Assembly (NCBI GenBank): GCA_002812745.2 | Contig: NCSJ02000268.1 | Coordinates: 1-59,606 of the forward strand | Source of the DNA: Scytalidium lignicola | Taxonomy: Eukaryota > Ascomycota > Leotiomycetes | DNA length: 59,606 nt | Direction of reading: 5' to 3' | Shown here: piece by piece, positions 1 to 11,685 of the stretch | Numbering within the stretch: the first letter of the stretch is position 1 | How the letters are laid out: every line of letters starts with the position of its first letter | Notes under the pieces: model-generated | Told to the model about the DNA's origin: nothing | What the model saw: the letters and a program-made list of their open reading frames with translations, nothing else | Database searches by the model: none | Translations under genes and position numbers: made by a program

Positions 1-721
1 ATCATTGTGGAGTAAGTCCTTGGCATTTTGAGAAGTATATCAATTGAAAATTGTATGGTGTTAATAGTATAAACGCGTAATGGAGGTACGTGATTTTAAT
101 GTTTGGGGTTCGCGAAAGGTGACGAGATTTTTTGAGGTGACGAGNAAAAATGTGCCAACCACCCCTAGGTGGTTGGTAGCGAAAATTTCCCACCGTCCGA
201 GCGCCCACCAACTATTAATCATCGGCTAGTTTAGGCGGCCTTTTTCAACTGCTGTTCCCTTGTAGTTGGTGGAACCGGATACAGACTGCCAGAGATTTGT
301 CTAAGCAACGCACTGAAAATTGTGTTAAACTACGAATAAATATGATAACACTAACTAACTATATTAAGAGACCTAGAATACCAAAGATAGCAGGCCGGAC
401 AGATATGTCAATTTTCTGGATAAATCTCAAATTGAAAGGTAGTCGTTAAATCTTTGATTCATTAAATGGGTTTAGTAGTGAAGGAATTTTGCTATAACAT
501 AAATCTAGTTGCGTGCTTAATATTGTAATTTGAGAAGACAGTTTTTTTCATAGAATCAAGAATGAACTGAAGTTGTTTTCGATCATTGCTGAGACCGTTA
601 TCTTTAAAATCAACGATATCCGAAATCGAAGTTGCAAATAATAGTGATGGTATTTGTGAATACACGCTTACTTGCCATACTCGCCAAATTTGAAGTGCTG
701 CAAATAAAACCTTCGAAAATA
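1..721. other. intergenic DNA, no gene seen
   Basis: No convincing coding sequence was found on either strand. A perfect hairpin with 9-bp arms (155-163 and 168-176, loop CCTA) is followed by a second inverted pair, CCACCAACTA at 205-214 and TAGTTGGTGG at 263-272. These may be the ends of a small decayed element, but no target duplication could be defined. One N at 145 precedes an A run, as at other homopolymers in this window. Confidence 0.5.
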
Positions 722-925
722 ACACCAGATTATCATACGCCAATCCTGACATGAAGAAAATCTGTTTCGGTTCGGAAAGGTGAGCAAGGCTGCTTTATTG
801 GCATTACTGGGTGAGGTAAGGTGAGTGGGGTGGAGGTGAGGGTGGAAAGCAGGTGAGATCGAGCCGGGGCCTGTTTCGACTCCTCAGCTACAGTTACTAA
901 CCCAGCTAAAATTAGACGATGGTAC
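722..925 (+). repeat. dispersed repeat, copy A
   Basis: This stretch shares a nearly identical ~35-nt core, starting GCCAATCCTGACATGAAGAA, with 31420 onward, and weaker similarity through several GGTGAG-rich segments to a shared GCTAAAATT block. The similarity begins a little upstream (GATTATCATACGCC here, GATTATTATATGCC there). It lies in intergenic DNA and has no coding capacity. Class is unknown: a short non-autonomous element or a decayed LTR fragment would both fit. The boundaries are approximate. Confidence 0.65.
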
Positions 926-1763
926 AGGATTGCGGTACCATCTATCATAATACAGCGCATAATAACATCTGGCTTAGCCATAAGCGTCTGTTCTCTAAGG
1001 GGAAAGTTTAAATCCTATATTAAACGTATTGAGGCATATTGTTGAAGCATGACCAGAAAGAAACAGAATAAGCTTAAAAGTGGTCATTTTGCTGGACTGG
1101 TCGTTTCGTAGGGATCAAAACGGAACTGGCACGAGAAAAAATTAACATAGAGTTAGGAGGTATTCTTAAAAAGTTTTCCTTTTTTTCTTTGCAGGATCAG
1201 ACCACTATTTTACGAAATCATAGAATAGAAAATGAATTGACCACCGGATTTCTCCATAGGGTACTTTAACTCCGATCAACATCAAACTCAAATGTCATTT
1301 CACGTAAAGATGGTACCTCGGCATAGCTTAAAGTCCGTTAACAGCGTTAAGGACTCGGTTTATCTCTATGATTGCACTAACCATAAGTCATATTTAAAGC
1401 AGACTAACTTTGATTATCTAAGGAATGATCTCTTAGCGACTGGTGCTCTTAGTAACGCTAGTCCTAATTTCGTATTTGTAAAAGTCCGAATAACCTCACT
1501 TTCGGCTTGGACTTGTTAACTCTCCGTGCTTTACAGCACTTAACTTAACTTCATATTCATACTCCATAGTATATGTGCAGTTAGCGGAGATAATGAATCT
1601 ACTAGCTTGTAATTCATGATGGTAGTGAAGTATAAAAGAGCTAGTGATGAGCTGTCTTCCTTTATATCAGCGGGAACATGTACTGTTAAAAGTCTCGATT
1701 CTTTTATATTATTTGAAATATCCTCATCAAGTTTAACTCAATCAGTTACACCTGAGAAAAAAC
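926..1763. other. intergenic DNA, nothing recognised
   Basis: Only short frames without family resemblance occur here. The stretch precedes the start of the dehydrogenase pseudogene and may hold its former promoter, but I see no clear element. Confidence 0.4.
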
Positions 1764-2897
1764 ATGTCTTCTGTCTACAATTTACTACTTACCTGTCGAG
1801 CCTTGGTGCTTCGCAGTTCAGGTAAACTCATCATTGAAAACGTCCCTACGCCAGAAGTCACTCCAGGCAGCGTAATCGTAAAAGTCCTTGTCAACACTGT
1901 TGTACCAGGACAGAGAAATATAATTGCTCGCAAGGTTCCAGGTCTCTACACACCTGATCCAATTATCCCAGGTGGGCATGCCATCGGGAGAGTCGCTGCT
2001 GTTGGACCGGACACTACTACACTACAAGTAGGATAATTGGTTATGCTAGATCCTTTTATCCGTGGCCGAGACGACCTAGACGTACAGCTACTCTAGGGAT
2101 TGGGCGTTTTTGGTGATAATCCTGCGGCAAAGAAGTTGATGAATGATGCTTGGAAGAATGGCGCATTTTCAGAATATACTTGTGCTCCTCTTGAGAATTG
2201 CTATGCATTGAACGAGAAGCGCCTTTGTGGAAGTCCATCCGAAGGTGGACTTGGCTATAAGATTATAGACCTCGCAATCATTGCTCGCCAACTGGTTCCA
2301 TATGGCGGTTTTCGAGGAATCAACCTCTAGGCAGGAGAAACGGTCATCATTGCACCTGCGACAGGTTCATTCAGTGGAGCAGCAGTAGATGTCGCTGTCG
2401 CAATGGACGCTCGTATTATTGCTATAGGCCATAACATGGAGATCCTTAAGAATCTTCAGTCAATCTATCCAAGTATCAAGATCGTGCCAATCAAGAGCAA
2501 CTTTGAGGAGGATCTTGCAGCTCTCAAGGCATTTGGCCCTATAGATGCGTTTCTGGATATTAGTCCTCACGTGGCAAACGACTCATCTCATATTCGGAGC
2601 TGTTTCATGGCGCTCAAGCCGTATAGACGCGCTAGTCTTATGAGAGTAATAACTAAAGACATTGCAATTCCGTACATGGTTGCTACATTGAACAATATCA
2701 CGATTAGAGGACAGTATATGTACGAAAGAGAAGATGCTAGGGGGATCATTAAGTTGGTCGAGAGTGGGGCGTTGAAGCTTGGAAAAGCAGCAGGGCATGA
2801 TATTGTGAGAACATTCAAGTATGAGGATTGGGAGAAAGCTGTGGAGACAAGTAGCAATAGTCCTGGCGCAGGAAAGATAGTCGTATTCGAACACTAA
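1764..2897 (+). pseudogene. zinc-type alcohol dehydrogenase-like (MDR) pseudogene
   Basis: One reading frame from ATG 1764 to TAA 2895-2897 encodes a medium-chain dehydrogenase/reductase of the fungal quinone oxidoreductase/alcohol dehydrogenase type. It has an N-terminal GroES-like part (PTPEVTPGSVIV, GGHAIGRVAAVGPD), then MLDPFIRGRDD, the cofactor segment IIAPATGSFSGAAV and a C-terminal IRGQYMYERED block. The frame is cut by three stops: TAA 2034-2036, TAG 2094-2096 and TAG 2328-2330. All three fall inside conserved sequence rather than at plausible introns. The family residues expected there (Gln, Trp, Gln; from memory of the family) imply CAA to TAA, TGG to TAG and CAG to TAG. Each is a single C-to-T or G-to-A change in a CpA context. 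The protein cannot be made full length without readthrough. Confidence 0.88.
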
Positions 2898-3220
2898 GAG
2901 AGCACCTAGGTATACTTTGATATATTAAATGACTTGTCTATTAGTCTAGATCAATCATGCATCCCTAACTGTTCCATTTTCTAAAAACTTTCTGCGCTTT
3001 TAGAATACCTGCTTCCTATCTCATGTTGCAATTTGTGTATTGTTAGTTTGTTGTGTCGTGAAGCTGAGGAAGCTTGTTAGCGATTCTATATGACCAGTAA
3101 AAGACTAAAGATAATCTTGCCTTTAGAAGAAGCGGGTTAGTGACTGCCTCTAATGGAGATATACATTACATTTTGCGTGGGTTTATTTATTCGTGGGACC
3201 AAAATAAAGATATAAAGATC
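2898..3220. other. intergenic, between two 3' ends
   Basis: This AT-rich gap separates the convergent ends of the dehydrogenase pseudogene and the CorA-like gene. No gene or clear element was seen. Confidence 0.5.
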
Positions 3221-5015
3221 TCATTTAAAAGATCCTCCTAACCACTTCTTACACCACCACGAGATATTTTCCCAGAAGCATAGTATCAGCGAAAGCCCTA
3301 AAACTGGAACTGTAGCTACAATGGCAATCCAGATGCTCAAGTGTCCTTGTCCAAACTCTCTGAAGTTCATCCCAAAGAAAGATGTAGTCAGCGAGATCGG
3401 AAGAAAGAGAAAGGCAAGCAAGGTCAATTTATGAGCGCTTTCTGTCCTCTGGATTGCTTTCTTAGACTCCTTGAGTTGAATGTACTTCACAATAGCGTCG
3501 ACTCCCTCAGTACATCTAGTGGATAGTGCATTTGCTCTTGTCAATAAGTACTCAAAGTCAACCATTAAATCGCTACTTGCCGTCTTTTCTGGTGTAAAAT
3601 CCGGCAATATGGGTGTGCCTTTGGTTTTTAAGCTTCCTACCATCCATCCTGATTTCTCACCACGATTAATAGCGATAAGTGTCTGTTGTAAGTGCTGGAT
3701 GTGCTCCTCAAGTAATATCCTTGTATAGTTCAAGTCATTAATACATAGTTCCTCAGATCCTACATATGAACGGATGCTGTTGCTTATCTGGCTCGAGAGA
3801 AAGTTCTGAAACTGGTTCTCAGAGCAGGCCACGAATGCAAATACTTCGCTAAGCCCATAAATACAACTTTTCCGCATAAGGTTGAGATCGAGACTGCCCC
3901 CGTAGTGAACAGGAAGCTGAGAGATATTCTGCGCAGAACTACGGATTGGTATTTTTTCTTGGAAGTCCTGCACCAGAGCTGATGGATTGCTATTTTCTTC
4001 TTCATTTGCCGCACCTTGATTGAGCAGTGCTACTTTGTGCTTGTGGGGTACAGTTGGAAGGCATGTGCCTGGGGATGTTTGGGATGATGGCGCTCGAATT
4101 AACCATGGTTGCTCATGGCTTTGACTTATATCTCGTCCACAATCGAGCCAGACTAGTGCTGGCACATCAATTACAACCTATTCAATGGTTTGGGAGACAA
4201 GGGCCATACCAGTCCATCCTCCGCTTCTCATCTTGATTGAGATAGATATGTCTTGCTCAAACGAAAACACTGCTTCATTGTGTATTGAATATCGCCGAAT
4301 AATGGAGTTACCAATGGTTTTGCTATTCCCGATATGTTTCTGATGCTTCTGTGTAGCTTCTAAATCTTCTGCACGAGCAAGTTTAACGTTATTAAGACTG
4401 ATTGGAATATCTCTGTTGCAGATTGTTGTAACGCGGAGTCGAATAATGTTGCTGCAAGCAGAAGGGAGGATTGGGAGATCATAGTGAGGTTTCAGCTGTT
4501 GGAAGTCTAAATGCCGACGGAAGAACTCTGGGTCAATACGATGTCTTGCCCCAAGGAGGGACAACCACGCAGGTGACGAGTAGCCACGGAGAAATATTAT
4601 TTGGGCACCACTTCCCTCTACCAAAGGATGCGCTGCATATTTTGTGACATCTGCAGTACCATCATATTCTACTCTGCTCAATCTTTTGTCTGTTGAACAT
4701 ATCTGAGTAACGCAAACATGTGAAAATCCCGGAGCCTGAATTTGATATCGTCCAGGATACTCATTTTGAGGTTGTGCAGAAAGAAAATCAGCAAGGTGCT
4801 TGTAGCTCTCACCAGAGTAGAGGAAAGCATCCTTGGGTCGCTGTGCATGAGTTTTGACACAAGCTACATATCTCTCAACAGTATTCTCTTCTTCTAAGAC
4901 AATTTAGAATTGCTCTTGGGGAGCTTCCTATCAACCTTAACTTACCGGGGTTACCTTCAATCGTCAGATCTCCGTCTCCAGCCTCACCACCCCTATTGGG
5001 ACTCCGAGGTACCAT
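3221..5015 (-). CDS. CorA-like Mg2+ transporter family protein
   Basis: Three exons were inferred: 5015-4946, 4893-4210 and 4158-3221, giving 563 residues. Intron 1 (4945-4894) begins GTAAGT and ends TTAG. Intron 2 (4209-4159, 51 nt) begins GTATGG and ends CCAG. The N-terminal half carries the fungal-type segment LRGYSSPAWLSLLGA followed by RIDPEFFRRHL. Splicing intron 2 gives GGWTALVWLDCGRD, a typical continuation of this family. The C-terminus has two membrane segments; the first ends in SFFGMN, the Gly-Met-Asn signature of CorA channels. The likely role is divalent cation transport in a membrane, but fungal members of this branch are poorly characterised. A TAG at 4180-4178 would look like a premature stop but lies inside intron 2. 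The gene is divergent from the AsaB-like gene. Confidence 0.85.
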
Positions 5016-5512
5016 AGTGATGTAGACAACCGAAACAAGCTAGGTTATATAGAGGAAAGCAGAAGTTGGTATACGTGCTGGTATCATTGCCATTATCCAT
5101 GAGCATGTTGAGGGTAACATAGCTGGATATTTGTCGACGCGCAAGGTTGCAGATTACCTAAGATTTCTTAAGTTAGTGACAAGAACAGGAGTGCCATTTG
5201 GTCCCAAGTATCCCGGATGCTATCCGCTACTCGGCCTCAGCCTGCCAGAGTTTCTAAAAGCAGCTCTGTATTCAAGTCGGGCGAGCTGGGAGACTTACGT
5301 ACATTGCAGGATTTCGGATTTCGGAAGTCTGGATTCAGCAACGCTTCACTCTTGGCAATAACATCCTCGGAGGCACAGATAAGAGGTAATTATGATATTA
5401 AGCATTCATATTATTATTCAAAGTTACAATTCATACTCTTCATTTCCTTGCTATATACCCAAGACAAATTCAAAGATTGAGTTTTCTCTTGGTACCTTCA
5501 ATCACATCCACC
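5016..5512. promoter_or_regulatory. divergent promoter region, CorA-like / AsaB-like
   Basis: The 497-nt gap lies between two outward-facing start codons and must hold both promoters. No specific binding site was identified. Confidence 0.4.
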
Positions 5513-6608
5513 ATGGCGACCCAGGTGACTATGAATTTCCTCCAGGAACTACATCGATACCAGGAGGAACAACCTTATGAGATTTTTGGGTACCCGAATC
5601 CTGATTCCCCCATAATTTCGAATTGCGAATTCAAGGCTGTCGATGGCATTCCTCTGCACAATGCCCGCGAAGAGATGGAAAAATTCACATTAGACAGTAC
5701 CGGATTCATGTTCTTGAATTCCCCCTCCAAAGAACTGCTGACAGCACAAGCGATCGAGGACGCAAGTGGTGGTGAGGATGCAATCAATGCATTTGTGCAA
5801 GAAACGATTGGGTTCGTTAAGGAAGCTCTCCACGCTACCCAGGTTGTATGTTTTGATTGGAGGGTATGTATTGCAATATACATTCAAAATGAAACACATC
5901 AAGCTACTATACTAATTACTGTTACATCTAGTTTAGAAGGAATGGCCCAATGAGGTCAAAAGCGGGAGATATCAGAAAGATTCGGAGGATGGCACTTCCT
6001 TGTGCGTCTTCGACTCACTGCGGTATGCCCCTTGTTCGTTGAACGTCAACGAGATATTGATTACTGCCACAGATTTCTCTTATAAAGGAGGAAGAGATAG
6101 GATGGAAATGCACCTTCTCCCAGAGGAACTTCAGCTGCTACAGAGTGGTAAATATCGAGCCATTCTAGTTAAGTAAGTCAAGTCTAGTATCTTTCTCTAG
6201 TTATGACCACTAATTTTGGTTGAAAGTGCATGGCGCCCTTTGATTAAAGTGGAAAATGCACCTCTAGTTCTCTGTGATCGACGATCAGTCAAGAATGAGG
6301 ACATTGTCGAGGCGGACAAAGTGCTTCCTGATAAAGTTGAAAGGGGAGCTTTCGTATTTTATCGCAGTGAACATCAATGGTATTATCTACCTGATCAGAC
6401 ACCGGACGAATTGACTCTCTTCACGGTTTGGAGTCCACAAAATGGTCATACCTCTAGTGCGTATCAGTCTTTAATGTATGGGGAGTGCTATTTGTTAACT
6501 ATCTGAGGTATTCCGCCACATGGCAGCGCGAACCTCCCAACCGAGGATCTTAATTCTCCCAGAAGAGAGAGTGTGGAACTTAGGACAATTGTCCTCTTAC
6601 CAGTTTGA
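5513..6608 (+). CDS. AsaB/CmcJ-like hydroxylase or desaturase family protein
   Basis: The start ATG 5513 has a good context (ACCATGG). Four exons fit: 5513-5863, 5937-6172, 6227-6456 and 6508-6608, giving 305 residues. Family marks are VVCFDWR near the end of exon 1, the RAILVNAWRPL junction across intron 2, the segment HQWYYLPDQTPDELTLF, and the C-terminal PPHGSANLP with PRRESVELRTIV. Members of this family act in fungal secondary metabolism as hydroxylases or desaturases, or are annotated as CmcJ-like; the reaction here is unknown and no biosynthetic core gene is adjacent. A GTATGC...CACAG segment at 6023-6072 resembles a 50-nt intron. Removing it breaks the frame, whereas reading through keeps it open, so it was kept as coding. 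The exon 3 donor could be GTGCGT (used) or GTCATA. Confidence 0.8.
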
Positions 6609-6939
6609 CTTCACGGAGCATAAGCTACACGAATATGCAAACAATTTTAGAGTTCATGGTTCGCGGAGTTGAGTAAACTTTCAATGGATATCTACAACAC
6701 AGCTATAGACACAGCGACACAGTGGATACTCTTTCTCATTCCATCCTTTCAATTTATTCCATCCAAAGAAACGATAAGATAATCTAAATTGTCAGATCGT
6801 TAGACTGCTGGACATAACCTCTCTGTACTATTTCAAGCGTTACTACCCTGAGGTGGGCGAGGGGGACAGCTGCCTTCAGACTGTCAGTGTGATAAGTACT
6901 AGGTGAAATGCACAGAAGCAACTCACATTAACGTGCCAT
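6609..6939. other. intergenic DNA, nothing recognised
   Basis: The gap holds the 3' flank of the AsaB-like gene and of the small minus-strand ORF. No gene or repeat was recognised. Confidence 0.4.
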
Positions 6940-7149
6940 TTATCTTGTCTTTGCGTCAAGTTCTAACAGCAATCTAACCTGGCCTTGAGACTCAGTTGCC
7001 ATCTTTGTCTTGAAGGCTGTGGGCTGCTTCCACTCCTTGGCGTAGGCGAGAATATCCCTCCAAGGCTGTTTCTTTAGTCCCTCCGGCCACTTCTTCAAGC
7101 ACTCAGCCTCCTCAATGGCCTTCGTGTCTTCTTCCCAAGATAGAGTCAT
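6940..7149 (-). CDS. small hypothetical protein (69 aa)
   Basis: The ORF starts at ATG 7149 and encodes a short, charged, Lys/Glu/Trp-rich protein beginning MTLSWEEDTKAIEEAE and ending LLELDAKTR. The composition is protein-like and no in-frame stop interrupts it. I recognise no domain, signal peptide or membrane segment. It could be a real small gene or chance, and an extra exon on either side is possible. Confidence 0.4.
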   Translation of the reverse strand: MTLSWEEDTKAIEEAECLKKWPEGLKKQPWRDILAYAKEWKQPTAFKTKMATESQGQVRLLLELDAKTR

Positions 7150-7863
7150 TGTGCAATAGAACGATGCGTGTGAAGCTTGTGAGGATATGAAACTTGGGTT
7201 GAATCTTATGGAAGATTTGGGCTATGCAGGTGTCCGTTTGAACAGGATTATAACTATCTAACTGCCTCAGGAGATTATGACACAAACACTACTGAGATAA
7301 GGGAATGACCAGATATTGTAGAAGGCGCCGCCATACNTTTTTTATTGTGCACCAGTAACCAATGGATGGAATGGTAGAGAGTCTTGTGATGAGAGCACTT
7401 GCATTTGGGCAACAATCCTCACGCCCGACTACGCTGAGACTGCCAGCACACTCGCAGACATAGAAATATATCTAACGAACCGGGCGTTAAGCTGTGTGCC
7501 GCAGTCTACGACTCATGGACCTCATTGGGGACGAAACAAATGGAAATACATATCATTGCTAAAGCGGCGGGCCCAAATCCCATCCACCCCACTTTGAGCC
7601 TCTAGAACTAAAGCCGTCAGTGGTCAGATCGCATTTGGTAGGATAGAGTGCATATAAATTGTATGGCACAGCATATGAATTGGTGTGATAATGGGACTGC
7701 ACCCCTATATTACGGCCACCTAATGAAGTGGTCTTACTTGTGACAGTCAATTACGTAAGCTACAATTCCTGACAAAGGCGCTTCGCAACGAGGCTCTCAA
7801 ATTCAACTTAACGTTGAGTGCGTAGGAGATGAATGGAGAGCACGGCAATCAATACTACCTGTT
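7150..7863. other. intergenic DNA upstream of the NLR-like gene
   Basis: The gap lies between two divergent starts. It contains an N at 7337 beside a T run. No regulatory site could be named. Confidence 0.4.
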
Positions 7864-10800
7864 ATGGCCAATACCATGGCCTCGAAACTTCAGAGATTGC
7901 TGCCATCTAGAGTTGCTCCTGGGCAAGCCTGCGAATTTGAGGTGAGGTGAGTAGATAATTCAAGCCGGCTCTTGCGAGCTCCATCTAATCCTTCTTACGA
8001 AGTATTATCATCGTTGCCGCTGTTGCAGTTCGAGCAACAAAGGACTCGCTGGACGGGAGCTGGCGTTGGCTCTCAGATCTCTTGAAAAGTCTAGGATCCA
8101 AAGCCCAGGTCTTGCAGTTTGTTCATGCTGCAAATCCCGGAAACAAATCTATTTGGCAATCCTTAAGTGATGATGGTAACGAGCTTTTGGTGGGTCTCTT
8201 AGCTCCCGAGCAGCATTTTAATGTGAGGAACCCATCATGACCTTGTGGTATTATCTGCTTAGTATCTGCAGGTCGTTTCACAGCCCATCATTTTCATCTG
8301 CCATAGTCTTGGTGGAATTGTGGTCAAAAAGGTATTTTGTAATATTCTGTAGTATCATATGCTCCATACTGATGTTGGTACTCCAGGCATTGGCTACAAT
8401 ATACGAACAACAGTATATCCCGACGTATCAACAACTAAAGCACGCGGTCTCAGGAGTTGTATTTCTGAGTACTCCGCATCCAACCTATTCTCGCCGTGCA
8501 CACTGGTCCTCGTTAAATGATATCCTAAAGCAGACTGCGAACTACTCAAAAGTTTCTCTTAAGCAGGCAGAGAATGAAGCTGCTGTGGTAGCCAACATCT
8601 CCCTGAAATTCGAAGAAGCCGGGATATCTGTCCCAGTAATCTCGGCCTTTGAAGGTATGAAATCAAAGCTAAAAGGCCGGCCTTGGTATAATCCCTCCAA
8701 GAAAATAGTGAGCTCGCCGTTTCTAATCTTTTAACTTTGCTGATACTTGAATAGCTGGTAGATCAGACTTCCGCCGAGACAAGTGTAAAGTACGAGAAGC
8801 TAGTATTAGCATCTTGCGACCACTTGAACATATGTAGCATTCGTGAAGAAGATGACTTACACCAAGAAATAAATCTCCTTATTCAAGATGCTAGAAAGCG
8901 ACGAATACAGCAACGACAACCTCCCAAAACAGTATTTCAATGTAAGCTCTGCAACCTCTAGGCGAGAGCTGAAGATTAATGGGCGATAGCTACTCAATAC
9001 TTAATGCAGAATGACAAGATATGGACGAGCACTATTTCTGAAGGCAGTGCAGGTCCTATCTTAACTCCTACATCTACAGACGAATCAAAGAGTGGTCCGA
9101 AAGTGACTGAAAACATGGATACCGTTCAACACCAGAACCCCTTTAATCCTGCTAAGTTTCATAAACTTCCGTATATGAGAAATCCGGACTTTTTCGGTCG
9201 AGAGGAAGTTCTTCGAAGGCTTGATGGCTGCCTATTGCCTTCAGAGCACTCCAGTGACCTCCAGACATTTGCGATATGCGGACTTGGCGGCATAGGAAAG
9301 ACTAAGATTGCCCTCGAGTATGCCTACTCAAGGAGTGCCAAGTACGACGCAGTTTTCTGGGTTCAGGCCGACGAGGGACCCAAATTGGCAGAAGGATTTG
9401 CTCGCATCGCCGAAGACTTGGGGTTTGTAGAAGCTTTCGACACGCTGGATAGAGTGATAGCTCGAAACCTGGTTCTGGAATGGCTTTCAACTCCCAGAAA
9501 GGACAGTAAAGCGAGGATGAGAAATGAACTTCGACTAGTGGAAGCATCGTGGCTATTGATCTTTGACAATGCCGATGATATTAGGCTTCTCAGAGATTAT
9601 TGGCCTATTGGAGGCAATGGGTCGGTTTTGGTGACTAGCCGCGATCCGCTTGCAAAAACAGATTTATACCCAAGCATAGGTATCGACCTGGAACCATTTT
9701 CGACCGAGGAGGCTGCCACTTTATTGACGCAGATGGTTATCGGAGACAAAGCACCCGGAAAAGATGAAAGCGCCGCGGCCTTGGCTGACCGGCTAGGGGG
9801 GCTGCCTCTTGCCATTGTACAGATTGCTGCTCTTATACATCGACTGGGTATGACAACAAAAGAGTTTTTGAATTTCTACGAGGAGCAGGCAACACTTGTA
9901 ACAATTCCGGATGCTGACACGATAGTCCCGCGGAACCAATACAAACACACTCTCTTCACCGTCTGGACTTTTGAAAACCTCAGCCCTGGCGCGAGCAGTT
10001 TACTCGAATTATTATCTTTACTAGATCCCGACTGCATTCAGGAAAATATAATTACTGAGTACTTTCAGTTCACTCCGACAAAGCCAGTAGACGAAAGACA
10101 GATTGCAAAAACGCTGCTAGACTCTACAAGCTCCCAACCGTCAAGTCTAGATCTAGTAGTATCTACCAAGATGGATGGATTTCCTACCACGAAGACTGAG
10201 TATATCAATGCGCGTACTGAGCTTCTGAAGTCATCTCTTATTAAGAGAAATAGTGTACGCAACGAAGTCACACTTCACCGGCTTGTACAAGAAGTGGCGA
10301 GAGGACGCATAACTCCGTCGAGATTGTTAGTTGTGTTTGAGCTTTGTTTAGATCTACTAATCCATGCTTGGCCAAAAGACCATGAAGAATTCTCCTACGA
10401 CACATCAGCTTGGGCTGCATCAGATATTGTGTTACCACACATGCTCAAGCTGCAGAGTGTCTTTGAGACTGCATTGCAAGGAGACATTCCAGTCGAGACA
10501 CAGCGACGATTCGCGCAACTGCTCCAGATGAGTGGATGGTAAGATTTACAGCAATAATGAGCAGAATGAGCTCTAACGGGTATATAGGTATCTTGTGGAA
10601 CGCGGTAGCTTCGATGCCTCACGACCTATTTTCAATCTGGCTTTGAGGATATGTAGAAGGCATCCAGGAGAAATGATTGACGTGCTTGCAGATGTTCTCT
10701 CCAGCCATACTTTCCTGGCCGCTGATGCCGATGCCGATAAACAGCTTTTGCTTGCTTTTGCGAAAGAGCATCTCAAGCTTCGCCTCGAGGTTGGGGAGGA

Positions 10801-11685
10801 GACTGAGGAAAATAGAGACAGTTTATCCATGGCCTATGGAGAGGTGGCACAGGCGTACATGTTGAATGGAGATTACGTTACTGCGGTTGAATATTGCGAT
10901 ATTGCTCTGGAAATTGACTCGCGCCTGGAGGACACGATGAGTGGTAATGGATGGCCACACTTTTGCATGATGCGTAAGGCATCTTCACTCCTAGCTCTAA
11001 GGCGAACGGACGAAGCTGCAACCTTGATGTTGGACACATTGAAGTTTCGGGAGCGACGGTGGGGACCAAATGAAAATCAGTCTTGCAAGTAGGTGTAACA
11101 ATCCATTACTAGATCTACTAATCAGCACTCCTACAAGCTCATATAACTGTCGTTCTTCTAACGAGATCAATGCAGGAGAGGTATGGTACTCGAGGTTCTC
11201 GCCGACATCCAAGCCAAGCAAGGAAATACAGCTGCTAGCTTTGAGACATATAAACAAGCATACGACAACTTTGTTGCGACTGTAGGCCGAAATCATCGGC
11301 GCACAGCCCAAGTATGTGTCAAGCTGGGCGAGTACTATGCTCGTGTCGGACAGCTAGAAGAAGCACGGTATCTCCCTCTCTCTCATATCCCCATTCCTCT
11401 TCTCATCTTCCCCAAGTACTAAGACCGTTTCTCAACAGGAAACACATAGAACAAGCCATGAAATCCATTGGCAACAACACTCACTACCGAATATTCATCG
11501 CACGTGCCGTCCTCCTGATTGCGCTGAACCACGAAAGGCAGGGAAATATTGAGGGCGCCAAGGAGGCTATGGCTCAGGCAAAGGCGCTGTATGCTGAATT
11601 AGTACCAAATTATGATCCTAACACAGGTCCGTTGACCGAGGGGCATTTTGAGAATATGGCAGTCGCTACACCGCATTTTTGGTGA
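7864..11685 (+). CDS. NLR-like protein: serine hydrolase-like domain, NB-ARC, TPR
   Basis: Nine exons fit an open frame of 1,119 residues: 7864-7946, 8003-8222, 8272-8331, 8387-8707, 8755-8941, 8990-10538, 10588-11088, 11176-11367 and 11439-11685. The start may instead be the in-frame ATG 7876 (ACCATGG). Residues ~1-290 form an alpha/beta-hydrolase (SesB-like lipase/esterase) domain, with the nucleophile motif CHSLGG near residue 113, GVVFLSTPHP, and a candidate catalytic His in CDHLNI. NB-ARC follows: GLGGIGKT P-loop near residue 390, Walker B-like LLIFDNADD, GSVLVTSR and the GLPLAI motif. The C-terminal ~350 residues contain TPR-like helical repeats (exons 7-9). Fungal proteins of this plan are thought to act in non-self recognition and incompatibility; the trigger and substrate are unknown. 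The frame is intact, so the gene is probably functional. Confidence 0.85.

Noticed and set aside
492..981. Minus-strand frames of 82 and 86 codons
   Set aside because: No protein-like pattern; part overlaps the dispersed repeat.
4178..4180. In-frame TAG in the CorA-like gene, looking like a premature stop
   Set aside because: It lies in a canonical 51-nt intron (4209-4159); splicing joins GGWT to ALVWLDCGRD, the conserved continuation.
5131..5480. Plus-strand frames between the CorA-like and AsaB-like genes
   Set aside because: No family resemblance and located in the shared promoter.
8223..8271. Several separate short genes in the 7.9-11.7 kb region
   Set aside because: All pieces join through eight canonical introns into one frame whose total length is divisible by three.
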